Below are positions 45,764-56,809 of a DNA stretch of 64,000 bases, piece by piece. The position numbers and the translations under genes are program-made. The first letter of the stretch is position 1. Each line of letters opens with the position of its first letter. The notes under the pieces are model-generated. The model saw only the letters and a program-made list of their open reading frames with translations. It did no database searches and had not been told where the DNA came from. The DNA is from Bicyclus anynana (Eukaryota > Arthropoda > Insecta > Lepidoptera > Nymphalidae), in NCBI RefSeq assembly GCF_947172395.1, contig NC_069098.1, positions 5,387,001-5,451,000 of the forward strand, written 5' to 3'.

Positions 45764-47975
45764 CACAGTTACGAAAATAAGATGAAAAAAACGTTGTACT
45801 GACTTATTATATGAATGGTACAGCGAGTTACATAATAACCCTGCTAACCATAAAATGCTATGACCACAAATTTTCATTAAAAATGAAAATTTATTTGATG
45901 GAATGTGCCCAAAACGTAGTCGACGTGCTGTTTTAATCAAAAATCTTTTTAATTTACCTGATTGAAACCAAAGAACTGTAGATGGCTGACTCTGTATTTT
46001 TCGATACCAATTACCTTTAAAAAGTATTTATGTGTTGGTCTATCATTTAACACCTATAAATAAATATATACAGTGTGATGTGTGTATATAAATTAGAGAA
46101 TGTCTTATAATATAAGATAGTATGTAGATAATAATTATAAGGTGTTTATTATGTTGAGCAATATTTGGCAAATAGATTAATAATAAAATATATTAATGAA
46201 GCAATTAAATTGTATAATGTTATTGTGAAATGGTCTTAAGTGTTAGGTTTGAGTCTTGTCAATAAGTTTTGATATGATGTCATTTTTATAAAATAATATT
46301 ACAGTATAGTGAATGTGTAGTTATTTTGCAAAAATTCAATGTTTTTTTTCTTGTGCAAAATTTTCATTATATAATTTTTTATTAACAGTACAGTTCTCTA
46401 TTATAACAAATAATTTATTGGTCTGTATTTAAAATAAAATTATAAAATATTGATGATTATTCATAATTACATTTGATTACTCAGCTTTATTGATAAAAGT
46501 GACATACAAAATGTTTGCAGTATAAATATATTCATTTAAAAAACTAATGTTAAAACAATAATAATTTACTTGAAAGCTCAAATGGTACTTATTGAGTATG
46601 TAAAAACTTTCATGTAATTAAAGATAATTAACATTATAATAATTTTATATAGTCAACCACTGTATATTATGTAAAAGACGGTTTTCTAAGTGTTTTGTAG
46701 AATGTAGAAAAATAATTATTAGTTAAAATATTTTTATTATTTTAATATTTAAATATTTTGTACATTTATTTATTTTGTAAATTTGTTTAAATATTTATGT
46801 ATTATAAAAAAAAAAGGTATATTTTTACTTATTTGAAATGTAGACGTTATTAGAAGACACGTTTATCGAAATGAAAAAAATGGATTTTTTATCGAAATAA
46901 TATGGGTCTGAATGTATTATTAAATACTTAAGTAAAACTGTTAGTTGTAATATTTTATAAGTATATTTGAGATAACATAAAGGTATAATATTATAAAACA
47001 TTACTATTACATACGAGAATTTTAAAATATAAATTTACACTCAAGTTATACGATTAAAAAGCGTAAATTGTAAAATTTAATAGGCGCGTTCTGGGCCGGG
47101 TCAGCTACTTCCCTTAGCAATTTCTTGGTCACATAAAATGTTATAAAACAACGCGTTATTTAATAGTAGTGTAATTCATTTTGCCAAAACTTAAGATAGT
47201 GGAGATTTACCTCGTTTTGATGGAAATAAAATCCATAAACGATTAACACAAAATCAGTGTCTAAAAATATTGCAACTATAATAAATTCAGTTATACGTAT
47301 AGGTATAATGTTCATAATTATACTTAGTTATGCAAAATATGTTGATCACACTAATAGAACAACCAAATGATGTTTTGAGGAACCTAACCCTACAACAGCT
47401 TAAATGAATCGAAATATAAATTGCATTGTCGTCAATGAAACTTCAAACCAAAGCGGCTTTGCGCAAACAAATCATAACGCATTCATTATCTGGCCCATGC
47501 GCGTCAGTCAATAAAACCTCATTTAGAATTTAGTATTTTTTAATCAAAAACGTTATGAATCCATCATGATATAATATTTCCATCATGATAACAATATTAA
47601 TTGTTTTAACCTGTGTAATCGTGGATCAACGAAAATTTCGAAATTGTATTATTTATTGTACTAAAATATACAATGTGTATTATGTACGATCCCTAAATTG
47701 TGTAATTATGTAATGTTTTTTACCAGTTATGTTTACCAAAGAACCAATTACCCTGGGGCCATGGTACCCTAGCCATTGAACTTACCAAAGATATAATTAA
47801 AGTCAAATTGACATTCAAAAATGCATGTTTTTTATTTTTCATCACCCAAATAAAGTTCCACTCAACTACGAACCTACTGTCTATGTAAACTCGATGATCA
47901 CTGTCAATCGCTCGGCTCACTGATTTTACGGAAGATTATGTTAAAACTTGTTAACACTAGAAAGAGCTATTCTAG

Positions 47976-48105
47976 TGGCTGGTGGGAGGTTTCGGCCCTG
48001 GCTAGTTACCACTCTACCGACAAAATCTATTCATCGTTCCGGTACGATGTCGTGTAGAAACCGAAAGGGGTATGGTATATTTTCAACCAACTACTAACAA
48101 TTTTA
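47976..48105 (+). mobile_element. SINE family A internal fragment
   Basis: GGCTGGTGGGAGGTTTCGGC to GTGTAGAAACCGAAAGGGGT; both ends missing. Confidence 0.65.
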
Positions 48106-50169
48106 GAGTCTAGTAAAGAATTCATGAGACCAAACGACACTTAACATCGTGGCATGTCTTTTCTATAGCCCCTAGTCCTTGATCTGTGATACTTATTTAC
48201 CGTACATGGTATGGTAGGCATCGTAGGAACATGATCTGACAAACTTTCAGGTATTATAAAATCACGAAGGTCTATAAATGGCTATATTTATGGTCGATAG
48301 AGTCTTAATCTTAAACGAAAACACACAGCTTGTTTCTTACGAGTACCTCTTCTTCTTTGAGTTCACCTGGCAGTGCATAGAGCCAGAAGAAACGGTTACC
48401 AGACTGATCTATCACGAACTTTTTTTTTCATCATGGCGAGCGCTTGGCTGCAATCATGCTTGACAGTGACGCGATGATAGAGCCTATGATGGAACGCGCT
48501 TGCCTAGAAGATCATTCACTCTTAACTTGAATATACCCATGTTGTAGGTGGTAGGGAAAACGGAAGCTGGAAGGGCATTCCATAACTTCGCAGTGCGGAT
48601 CAGGAACCATAGATTTACTAGTCGGTACAAGTCAGGAACGAAGAACAAACGCTTCGTCTAGTTGATGCCCCAGTCCAGGGGGCATCAGCTATATGGGTGC
48701 AGATCTCTGCGATGCCTGGCAGTTCTATGGTAAAAAAGTGAAGAGGGAACTAAATCGAAAAGTTCCTGAGCGCACTCTCCGAAATAAATCCTGTACAACA
48801 CCGACAGACAGGCAACTTTTCGGCGATGCTCCAATGATTACAATTTTGCACTAGTTAGCGCCACGTTATCGATGAGCCTTCTAGCTCGAACAACTGCATT
48901 TTTAGCATTCTTGAGCGTGATCCAGGACAGACCGGCGCCTTCAACTCCACTTTGATGGACATCTTCCATGTTACCTTTGCCTGCCACATCACATTTCTCT
49001 AACCCCCACTAGGATACCACTGAAAGGACTTCTGTGAAAAAGCAGATGACCGGCGTAAGATATGCCCTGTCTAGTTTCATATACTAATATTATAAAGCTG
49101 AAGAGTTTGTTTGTTTTCTTGATTTGAAAAATTCTTTCAATGTTAGATAGCCCATTTATCTAGCAAGGCTATAGGCTATATTTTGTCCCCATATTTCTAC
49201 GGGAACGGGAACCAGGTGGCGTCTGCTAGTAATATTATAAAGATGAAGAGTCTGTTTGTTTGTTTGAACGCGCTAATCTCAGGAACTCCTGGTCCGATTT
49301 GAAAAATTCTTTCAGTGTTAGATAGACCATTTATTGAGGAAGGCTATATTTTATCCCCGTATTCCTACGGGAACGGGAACTGCGCGGGTGAAACCGCGCG
49401 GCGTCAGGTAGTGTTAAATAAACTTATATTTAAATTAGATAAAGCCGCTTGATTGGTGTATACCCAAAGTCGTGCTACTCGTATTGTAAAATCGATAAAC
49501 TGAAAATCACCTCACCTATTAAACTCTGTACACCAGGCAAACTTGAACCGTACGGGAATTAATTACCCCCGGATTAATTAAATACGCAGAAAGGTGTTCA
49601 TTGTACAAAGGGAACAATAAAAGTGATCTACCAACTTCGTAGGCTCTTTGTTGCTGACTGTACTTCACATGATTAATTGTATGAGTCATGGAAAACTTTG
49701 GTACTAACTTATGTTTTCGGGCCTGAATTTATTAATTAATGGACAGAACAATGGTATACGAATAAGCCGTGTACAGCTTAATTGGAGTAATTTTGATTTA
49801 TTATTCTCGTACCGATCCGCATTGGGCCAACATGGTGGACTAAGGCCAACCCCCGCTCATTCTGAGAGGAGACTGGAGCGCATCAGTGAGCCGAATATGG
49901 GTTGTTAATGATGATCATCATCAGATTATCAGATCAGTACACCGAAAACTATTGCTTTATTGTCTTACTGCATTTGGTAAGGAAGTTTAAGCTTTATTTA
50001 CCGCTTTACAATATTAGTATACATAAATTTGATTTTTTATTCCTGCGCTAATCGCGCCGTCAGGAATAAGTCGGGATGATGGCAAGATGGATTAACGCTG
50101 GTTCCCTGGGAAATGGGGCGGGCCCTAGTGTGGGACGCTACAGTCATGTGTTGACACATTAGCACCGTG
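48106..50169. other. Repeat-derived, gene-free stretch
   Basis: 48540-49010 is a degenerate, moderately GC-rich stretch that looks like an old transposon remnant but could not be classified. 49085-49412 holds two tandem copies of the ATTATAAAGCTGAAGAGTTTG repeat. 49812-49920 is a SINE B 3' fragment. Confidence 0.5.
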
Positions 50170-50530
50170 TCACATCAGGGAGACAGAATCAAGACCGGGA
50201 GTCGCAGCAGAAAAAGCTGAAAACAGTAAGTCGCTCAAGTATGCCTCTCTGACAGAGAGTTACATATTTGTACCTTTTGCCGTGGATACCCTTGGGCCAC
50301 GGGGTCATAGTGCCAAAAAAAATTACCGAATCATTTCATCACGGCTAGTTGCCTCGACTGGTGACAGAAGGGCTGGCTCATTTTTTGCGCAAAGGGTCAG
50401 CCTGGCTGTCCAGCGCGGAAATGCAGCCAGTATTCTTGCCACCATTCCACGTGGGCATGATTTGTATAGTTATTAGGCTAAGTCAGCTTAAGTTCCTTAT
50501 TGTATTCTTCCTCAGTAAAAAAAATTATAG
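50170..50530 (+). mobile_element. LINE-type RT C-terminal fragment (FFAQRVSLAVQRGNAAS)
   Basis: Encodes TLGPRGHSAKKNYR and FFAQRVSLAVQRGNAASILA, a C-terminal block I associate with non-LTR reverse transcriptases, with a frame break and a stop shortly after. A matching 3' tail without the upstream part is at 56810-56915. Ends just before the copy C 5' flank. Confidence 0.55.
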
Positions 50531-50579
50531 ATAAAAGTATAGATTTGTCATATTTGTACCCAAAAACAAAACTTATACA

Positions 50580-50747
50580 TTGTTGCAAAAACATGTCAAT
50601 AGAAACGGATATAGGAAAATATAACTAAAACATTTAGTTAAATAGTTAAATATAGAGTTATTCACTTTGTCCCTGTATTTTTATATATGTGATGTGTAAA
50701 TTGTTATAAAAAAGCTATTTAATAGATTCAATAACCTATGATTTAGG
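50580..50747 (+). promoter_or_regulatory. Duplicated 5' flank of copy C
   Basis: About 170 bp upstream of copy C matches the flank of copy D in pieces (for example a TTTAGGATGG start context and a preceding block with CAATAGAAACGG / GGAAAAT.TAACTAAAA). It is the only upstream sequence shared by two receptor genes that does not look like a dispersed repeat. It may carry the promoter or 5' UTR; no clear TATA or initiator could be fixed. Confidence 0.45.
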
Positions 50748-50954
50748 ATGGTATCTTCACCATACAAATGTGCTGCTATAGTGAACGGCACTGCGAAGTT
50801 CCTTATATCTGACGCTGACTACAGTGCTGTGAAGCTCTTCAACGGTTACAGTGAGGGTTTGCTGACGTTTGCATCTGTATGCTGCGTGATCTCCATGATA
50901 ATTGGCATCCCAGGAAACCTTATTACCGTAGTTGCGTTGGCAAAATATAAAAAA
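50748..50954 (+). CDS. Copy C exon 1: N-terminus and TM1
   Basis: 69 codons from ATG 50748, donor AAA|GTAAGT. Nearly identical to copy D exon 1 except around residues 27-35 and one TM1 position. Confidence 0.88.
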
Positions 50955-52637
50955 GTAAGTGTCTATCTTATTTTAGAATTTAAACTATAGTGAGTGTTAT
51001 TCATATTAATAGATTATGAAACACGGCTAAAACTCACGTGATATTAGGTCGGAGTATGTCCGACTAGTTTCGAACCCATGCGGGGCCCTTAATCTTGAGC
51101 TGGTTCTTGCAACGCGGCACAATCCAAACTGTCTATTTTATTGGAAGTATCAAAAGTTTTTATTAAATACGAAAACCTTTTGCACTGTTTTTTTATTTAC
51201 TTGGTACTAATTTTTTTTTTCGCCAATGGAATGCTACATTATCATTCATACTCGTATATGGTAGTGAGGCTGACCTACGTACAACGGCCAACCCTAGTGG
51301 CCATGTGCGGAAAAGGCCCAGGATGAAGAAGAAGAAGAAGAAGATGGTAGTGAGGCATTTTCCTTCAAAACCTTGTACTAGACTTCAGTACGTCTGATAA
51401 CAAATACTCTCTCTCTACTAAAAAATACTCTCGAGCATCCTGTATATACAAATATACTTGAAAACTTTCCGACAAATTTCGAAGATGTTTGAATGATCTC
51501 TCGGTATATTCATCTCTCTAACAATATAACTTTTTTAAGGTACACAATGCGACTGCAATATTTATAATGAATATATCAATAACGGATCTGCTGCTGCTGT
51601 GTATAAGTCCGCCATTAGCCATTTCCAATTTTACAACCAAGTCATGGAGACATGGTAGAGTGCTCTGTGAGCTGTATCCGTTAGTTAAACACTTACTGGT
51701 CGCTGTCTCGATATTCTCAATAATGGCGGTCACTATCAATAGATACATTCTCATCGGACATCCGAGGCTATATCGCAAGTAAGTAAAAAAAGTAAAAAAT
51801 AAATAATACAGTATAAATGTTTTTTTCAATTTTACAAAATTGTTTTTTTTTTTCAGGATTTACCAGAAACGTAATATAGCGATAATGCTCGCTGCTATAT
51901 GGCTTTCTCCATTGCTAACATTCATTCCGACTTACTTAGGAAAGTGGGGTTGTTACAATTTAGATCAAGCAGTTGGATCTTGCTTCGTCGTTCCCGATCA
52001 AAACAACAGATCTTCAATAAAAATTCTGTTTACGTTAGTAATTGGCTTACCGGGCATATTAATAATTTTGTTTTATACTAGAATATTCTTGATAGTACAA
52101 AAATCAAAAAAGAAAACTCAGAACCCGATAAATCCACTACCAATTGAAAACTCCGATACCGAAGAATCAACAACAAACAACACTTCTTTGATTAATGAAT
52201 ACCCTGGCTATAACAGAGAGAAAGTGATTGTCAATTCGAAATATTCTAAAACGACAACATTAGCATTAGAAACACCAGTTGAAAATATTGATACATACAA
52301 GGATAAACTACCTCAGCCGCCAAGGATACGAAGAAACGTACTACAGAGATCTATGATACTTTTGAAGTCTTCGTTACCAACACGAAAAGATAGGAGACTG
52401 GGAAGCATGATAGTAGCCATCTTGGTAGCATTTTGCTTGGGTTATGTTCCAACAGTAATTAGCGAAATGCTACGTGGTATTACGCTTCAACAAAATCATC
52501 CTCCGCTTGTTATTATTTCCATAATTCTTCTTAATTTTTGTTCTTCTTTTAATCCTGTAATATACGTTGTAATGTCAAAAGAATATCGCGAAGCTTATAA
52601 GAATTTGTTTAAATGTTCCAAACGCATGAAGAACTAA
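50748..52637 (+). CDS. Moody-like class A GPCR, copy C (3 exons, 408 aa)
   Basis: Coding exons are 50748-50954, 51540-51778 and 51857-52637 (introns 585 and 78 bp). The product is 408 residues. Family marks: N-terminal glycosylation site NGT, IPGN in TM1, Asp in NISITD of TM2, NRYILIGHPRLY, loop 2 VGSCFVVPDQ, TM7 NPVIYVVMSKEYREAY. Compared with A and B it has DLLLLCISPPLA in TM2 instead of DLLFCCFNLPLA, and GYVP in TM6 instead of C-x-LP, so the receptor core has changed. Copy D is its near-twin. AATAAA lies at 52740, about 100 bp past the stop. Reading frames are intact; function and ligand are unknown. Confidence 0.87.
50955..51539 (+). other. Copy C intron 1 (585 bp)
   Basis: Contains at about 51005-51128 the GATTATGAAACACGGCTAAA...CTTGCAACGCGGCAC repeat (also in introns of A and D) and a (GAA)n run at 51325-51345. 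Comparison with copy D intron 1 suggests the repeat was inserted after the C/D split. Confidence 0.65.
51540..51778 (+). CDS. Copy C exon 2: TM2-TM3
   Basis: 239 nt after acceptor TTTTAAG; VHNATAIFIMNISITD to HPRLYRK. Phase 2 donor GTAAGT at 51779. Confidence 0.9.
51857..52637 (+). CDS. Copy C exon 3: TM4-TM7
   Basis: 781 nt after acceptor TTTCAG behind a T-run; stop TAA. The preceding intron is only 78 bp. The loop 3 and TM6 coding sequence is almost identical to copy D, while loop 2 and TM5 differ. Confidence 0.9.
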
Positions 52638-53034
52638 TTGATCTGAAATACTTCTATAGTCAGAGGTTAGAATAATGGGCAAGCAACATAATGTATTATT
52701 TTAGATTCTCGTTTATAGTCTAAAGACCACCACTATAAAAATAAACATCATGAAAAGTGAAAAACGCTATTAGTTTTTTCTTTACTATTTTACTAGCAGA
52801 CACTCTACGGTCTCATAATTGTAGTTCCCGTTCCCGTGAGAATACGTGAATAAAATACAAGTATATCGTAAGATACTCATAAATAACGTGGCTTTCTATT
52901 GGTAAAAGTGTTTTTTTGATTGGTTCATTATATCCAAAGATTACCCACTACAACCACACAAACTTTACCTATTTATGACATTAGTATAGAAGAATATTTA
53001 TTTTTAAACAAAAACAATTTTGTACACAAATACA

Positions 53035-53216
53035 TCGATGCACAAACATGAACAATAGAAACGGTTAAAGGAAAATGTAACTAAAATATTATCTATTTCG
53101 TTAAATATAGTGTAATTAAAATTAAAATCATTAGTGTAATTCAGTTTGTCACTGTAATTTTCTGTATGTGACGTGTGAATTGTTACATAAAACTATTTAG
53201 TAGCCTGTGATTTAGG
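53035..53216 (+). promoter_or_regulatory. Duplicated 5' flank of copy D
   Basis: Counterpart of the copy C flank, with small insertions. The shared stretch ends at the ATG context TTTAGGATGG. It marks the upstream edge of the C/D tandem duplication. Confidence 0.45.
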
Positions 53217-53423
53217 ATGGTACCTTCACCATACAAATGTGCTGCTATAGTGAACGGCACTGCGAAGTTCCTTATATCTGACGCTGACTACAGTGCTGTG
53301 ATACTCTACGACGATTACAGTCAGGGTTTGCTGACATTTGGATCTGTGTGCTGCGTGATCTCCATGATAATTGGCATCCCAGGGAACCTTATAACCGTTG
53401 TAGCGTTAGCAAAATATAAAAAA
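53217..53423 (+). CDS. Copy D exon 1: N-terminus and TM1
   Basis: 69 codons from ATG 53217; donor AAA|GTAAGT. Differs from copy C mainly in the segment before TM1 (ILYDDYSQG against KLFNGYSEG). Confidence 0.88.
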
Positions 53424-55823
53424 GTAAGTGTCTATCTGATTGGAAGTATCTCATGCGTTTATTGAGTACGAGAACATTTTGCATTTCAAAATAAACATCT
53501 TAGGGCAATGCCTCATTAGTGCGTTGCGATGTGTCATCGCATTGTATGCCACAACGGCGTCGCGATAACGCACAACATCGGGACGAAAGAAGACGATGCA
53601 CGCACCTAGTCAGTTTCAACAATGCATACGAAACAGATGAGCACTGTCCGTCGTCCGTTGAAACGTCACCTGCAACAACACAACGATTTAATGGGGAATT
53701 TCTTTTAAAACATAAGGAAAACGATGCAGCGTCAATGCTGCACTGACTATGGGCCTTATTAGAGGGCTGAAAGTCACTCAGCGGGCGATGGAGCGAGCTA
53801 TGCTTGGAGTTTCTCTGCGTGATCGAATCAGGAATGAGGAGATCGGCAGACGAACCAAAGTCACTGACATAGCTCAGCGAGTCTCAAAGCTGAATTGGCA
53901 ATGGGCTGGCCATCTAGTTCGAAGAGCCGATAGACGTTGGGGTCCTAAGGTGCTGGAATGACGACCCCGCACCGGAAAGCGTATTGTTGGTCGACCCCCC
54001 ACCAGGTGGACCGATGATATCAAGCGACGTGGACGTCTATCGGCTGATAAGGTAAAGTAAGGCACGGTCAACGCTGCGACAACACGACATAACGCACCAC
54101 ACTAATAAGGTATCGTTCTTATGCAACCCACACACACGCAATATTAACTTATATACTAGCACACTAATTTATATACTAGCTGTTGCTAGCATATAAATTA
54201 GTGACAGTAAATTGTCTTGATTATTTGTTCAATGATGACACTAATGTATATACTAGCTGTTGCTAGTATATAAATTAGTGACAGTAAATTGTCTTGATTA
54301 TTTTTTTCAATGATGTCACTAATGTATATACTAGCTGTTGCTAGTATATAAATTAGTGACAGTAAATTGTCTTGATTATTTTTTTCAATGATGTCACTAA
54401 TGTATATACTAGCTGTTGCTAGTATATAAATTAGTGACAGTAAATTGTCTTGATTGTTTTTTCATTGATTTGTTTCGTTTAAACCGCTGAACCGAGTGTA
54501 TTTATTTCATTTTAGGTACACAACGCGACTGCAACATTTATTATGAATATGTCATTTACGGATCTACTGCTGCTGTGTATAAGTCCGCCATTAACCATTT
54601 CCAAACTTACAACTAAGTCATGGAGACATGGTAGAGTGCTCTGTGAACTGTATCCGTTAGTAAAACACTTACTGGTCGCTGTCTCGATATTCTCAATAAT
54701 AGCCGTCACTATCAATAGATACATTCTCATCGGACATCCAAGACTATATCGCAAGTAAGAACACCGATTTAATAAATACAGTATAAATATATTAATTGAT
54801 TATGAAACACGGCTAAAACTCCCGTGATACAACGTCGGAGTATGCTCGACAACTTTCAAACCCATACGGGGCCCTTAGTCATGAGCTGGTTCTTGCAACG
54901 CTCCAAACTGATCACGATCGATTTTTAGCCATAATCAATTAATCCGAAGAACACTCACGATAGTTTAATTCTAAAACAGTTTTATTATAAATAAATAATT
55001 GTATTCATTCATTCATTCATTCATTTGTAATTATTTTTTTTCCAGGATGTATAAGAAACGCAATATAGCGATAATGCTAGCTGTTATATGGCTTTCTCCA
55101 TTGTTGACAGTAATTCCGACTTATTTAGGAAAATGGGGTTGTTACAATTTAGATCAAGCAGTCGGATCCTGCACCGTAGTTCGCGATCAAAACAACAGAT
55201 CATCAAAACATTTTCAGTTCGTATCAGTGCTTGGTTTACCGGGCATATTAATAATTTTATTTTATACTAGAATATACTTTATAGTACGAAAATCAAAAAG
55301 GAAAACTCGCAAAACTCAGAACCCGATAAATCCACTACCAATTGAAAACTCCGATACCGAAGAATCAACAACAAACAACACTTCTTTGATTAATGAATAC
55401 CCTGATAACAGAGAGAAAGTGATTGTCAATTCAAAATCGGAATTTTCTAAAACAACAACATCAGCTGAAAATATTGATACATACAAAGATAAACTACCTC
55501 AGCCGCCAAGGATACGAAGAAACGTACTACAGAGATCTATGATACTTTTGAAGTCTTCGTTACCAACACGAAAAGATAGGAGACTGGGAAGCATGATAGT
55601 AGCCATCTTGGTAGCATTTTGCTTGGGTTATGTACCAACAGTAATTAGCGAAATGCTACGTGGTATTACGCTTCAACAAAATCAGCCTCCACTTGTTATT
55701 ACTTCCCTAATTCTTCTTAATTTTTGTTCTTGTTTTAATCCTGTAATATACGTTGTAATGTCAAAAGAATATCGAGAAGCTTATAAAAATATGTTTAAAT
55801 GTTCCAAACGCATGAAGAAGTAG
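53217..55823 (+). CDS. Moody-like class A GPCR, copy D (3 exons, 407 aa)
   Basis: Coding exons are 53217-53423, 54516-54754 and 55046-55823 (introns 1092 and 291 bp). The product is 407 residues. Same layout as copy C: NGT in the N-terminus, IPGN, NMSFTD in TM2, NRYILIGHPRLY, loop 2 VGSCTVVRDQ, GYVP in TM6, NPVIYVVMSKEYREAY. Relative to C, loop 3 has small insertions and deletions (extra KRKTRK, missing a short block after the second third). Intron 1 contains an inverted-repeat element split by an RTE fragment, and a tandem hairpin array. AATAAA is at 55840, just after the stop, with a second at 55922. Confidence 0.87.
53500..54112. mobile_element. Inverted-repeat element interrupted by an RTE fragment
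   Basis: Left end GGCAATGCCTCATTAGTGCG (from about 53502) and right end GCACCACACTAATAAGGTAT pair imperfectly, with inner GCGATGTGTCATCGC / GCGACAACACGACATAACGC. The middle (53755-54050) is an RTE LINE fragment, so the LINE landed inside the older element. Confidence 0.65.
53755..54050 (+). mobile_element. RTE-type LINE 3' fragment in copy D intron 1
   Basis: Encodes RAMLGVSLRDRIRNEEIGRR and LNWQWAGHLVRRADRRWGPK, an RTE-clade RT C-terminus, stopped by TGA at 53959; tail TGGACGTCTATCGGCTGATA. Strongly truncated and mutated. Confidence 0.75.
54162..54472 (+). repeat. Tandem array, ~78-bp unit x 4, each unit a hairpin
   Basis: Units start CACTAAT at 54162, 54239, 54317 and 54395. Each contains CACTAATGTATATACTAGC, loop TGTT, GCTAGTATATAAATTAGTG, a stem of 18 of 19 pairs, then a spacer GACAGTAAATTGTCTTGATT that is itself self-complementary in part (ACAGTAAATTGT). 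Lies 45 bp before exon 2 of copy D. Confidence 0.92.
54516..54754 (+). CDS. Copy D exon 2: TM2-TM3
   Basis: 239 nt after acceptor TTTTAG; VHNATATFIMNMSFTD to HPRLYRK. The acceptor is about 45 bp after the last unit of the hairpin array. Confidence 0.9.
54791..54943. mobile_element. MITE with ATTAATTGATTATG ends in copy D intron 2
   Basis: ATTAATTGATTATG at 54791 and CATAATCAATTAAT ending at 54943 are exact reverse complements; GGCTAAAA / TTTTTAGCC continue the pairing. Interior holds GAGCTGGTTCTTGCAACG. Confidence 0.8.
55046..55823 (+). CDS. Copy D exon 3: TM4-TM7
   Basis: 778 nt after acceptor TCCAG; stop TAG. TM5 reads LGLPGILIILFYTRIYFIVR; the proline and tyrosine of TM5 are kept. Confidence 0.9.
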
Positions 55824-56012
55824 GTATATGAAATACCTGAATAAATATCTGGAACTAAATCGTGGAACTGCGAAAAATCCAATAAGCATTATATATTATA
55901 GTAATCAGCCTTTTTTATAGGAAATAAATTGCTGTAAATACATCCTCTTTTAGTTATTTTTTATCTTGGATGCTAGATTATAATAAAGTAATTGTCCTTG
56001 TCCACATCCACT

Positions 56013-56365
56013 CCACTTGAGCTATGCTTGGAATTTCTATGCGTGATCGAATCAGAAATGAGGAGATCCGCAGACGAACCAAAGTCACTGACATAGCTCA
56101 GCGAGTCGCGATGCTGAAGTGGCAATGGGCAGGCCACATAGTTCGAAGAGTCGATGGACTTTGGGATCCCAACGTGCTGGAACGGCGACTCCGCACCAGA
56201 AAGCGCAGTGTTGGTCGACCCCCCACTAGGTGGACCGAAGACATCAAGCGGTTGCAGGGAGCCGCTGGATGCTGGCGGCTGAGACCATTTTGTTTGGAAG
56301 TCCATGCAAGAGGCCTATGTCCAGCAGTGGACGTCCATCGGCTGATAATGATGATGATGAATGAT
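56013..56365 (+). mobile_element. RTE-type LINE 3' end between copies D and E
   Basis: Best-preserved RTE C-terminus: MLGISMRDRIRNEEIRRR, LKWQWAGHIVRRVDGLW, RSVGRPPTRWTEDIKR, then tail GCCTATGTCCAGCAGTGGAC and (ATG)n. 5'-truncated; the frame runs into the tail. Confidence 0.82.
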
Positions 56366-56419
56366 GATGTATTTTTTCTCAGCTACGGGTCCCATCTGTA
56401 CAATTCCACTTGAAGATCA

Positions 56420-56780
56420 AAAGAGTGTTAATGCCGAGTGGTATTTGCCATTTGTTTAAGAAAAGCCCAGGGTGTTAGAAAAGGTTCGCGAAAGACGACC
56501 AAAAAGCTGCATTCTCCTACATCATGATAACTCTTCTTCACACACGGCCAACAAAACAAAGTCATTTTTAGCGTTCGAAAAATCTTCTCGTCACCCATCC
56601 TGCGCATAGCCTAGCACCCTGTGGTTTCTGTATTTTTACCAAAATTAAAGATTTAATGAGAGATTTCACTTTTACCAACTCCGAAGAGGCAGTGATCAAT
56701 CAGCACGTAGAAAACATGCCTTCAGATCTGTTGTGCTCCTGTTTTAAAAAATGGTTAAAATGTAAAGGAGAGTATTGTTA
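56420..56780 (+). pseudogene. Degenerate mariner-like transposase fragment
   Basis: Three-frame reading recovers ILLHHDNSSSHTANKTKSF, the HHDN-x-HTA block around the second catalytic Asp of mariner transposases, and downstream FLPKLKDLMRD-like and EEAV pieces. The third catalytic Asp region (PD before LAP) is destroyed by stops and indels. No terminal repeats seen; sits directly after the RTE tail. Confidence 0.65.
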
Positions 56781-56809
56781 CTAATTAGTAATTTATCTTT
56801 AACATAAAC

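Larger units (their letters stand above)
43061..47975. other. Copy B downstream region, gene-poor
   Basis: Contains possible poly(A) signals (43524), a remnant of the CGCCCGCAACTTCG repeat (44392-44585), two inverted-repeat elements (44134-44295, 45549-45763) and a long very AT-rich tract (46000-47100). No supported gene. Confidence 0.55.
53424..54515 (+). other. Copy D intron 1 (1092 bp)
   Basis: Almost entirely built from an inverted-repeat element split by an RTE fragment, followed by the 78-bp hairpin array. GT-AG, phase 0. Confidence 0.75.

Noticed and set aside
48278..48463. 61-codon frame starting MAIFMVDRVLILNEN
   Set aside because: No homology recognised, surrounded by degenerate repeat sequence, no splice or poly(A) context.
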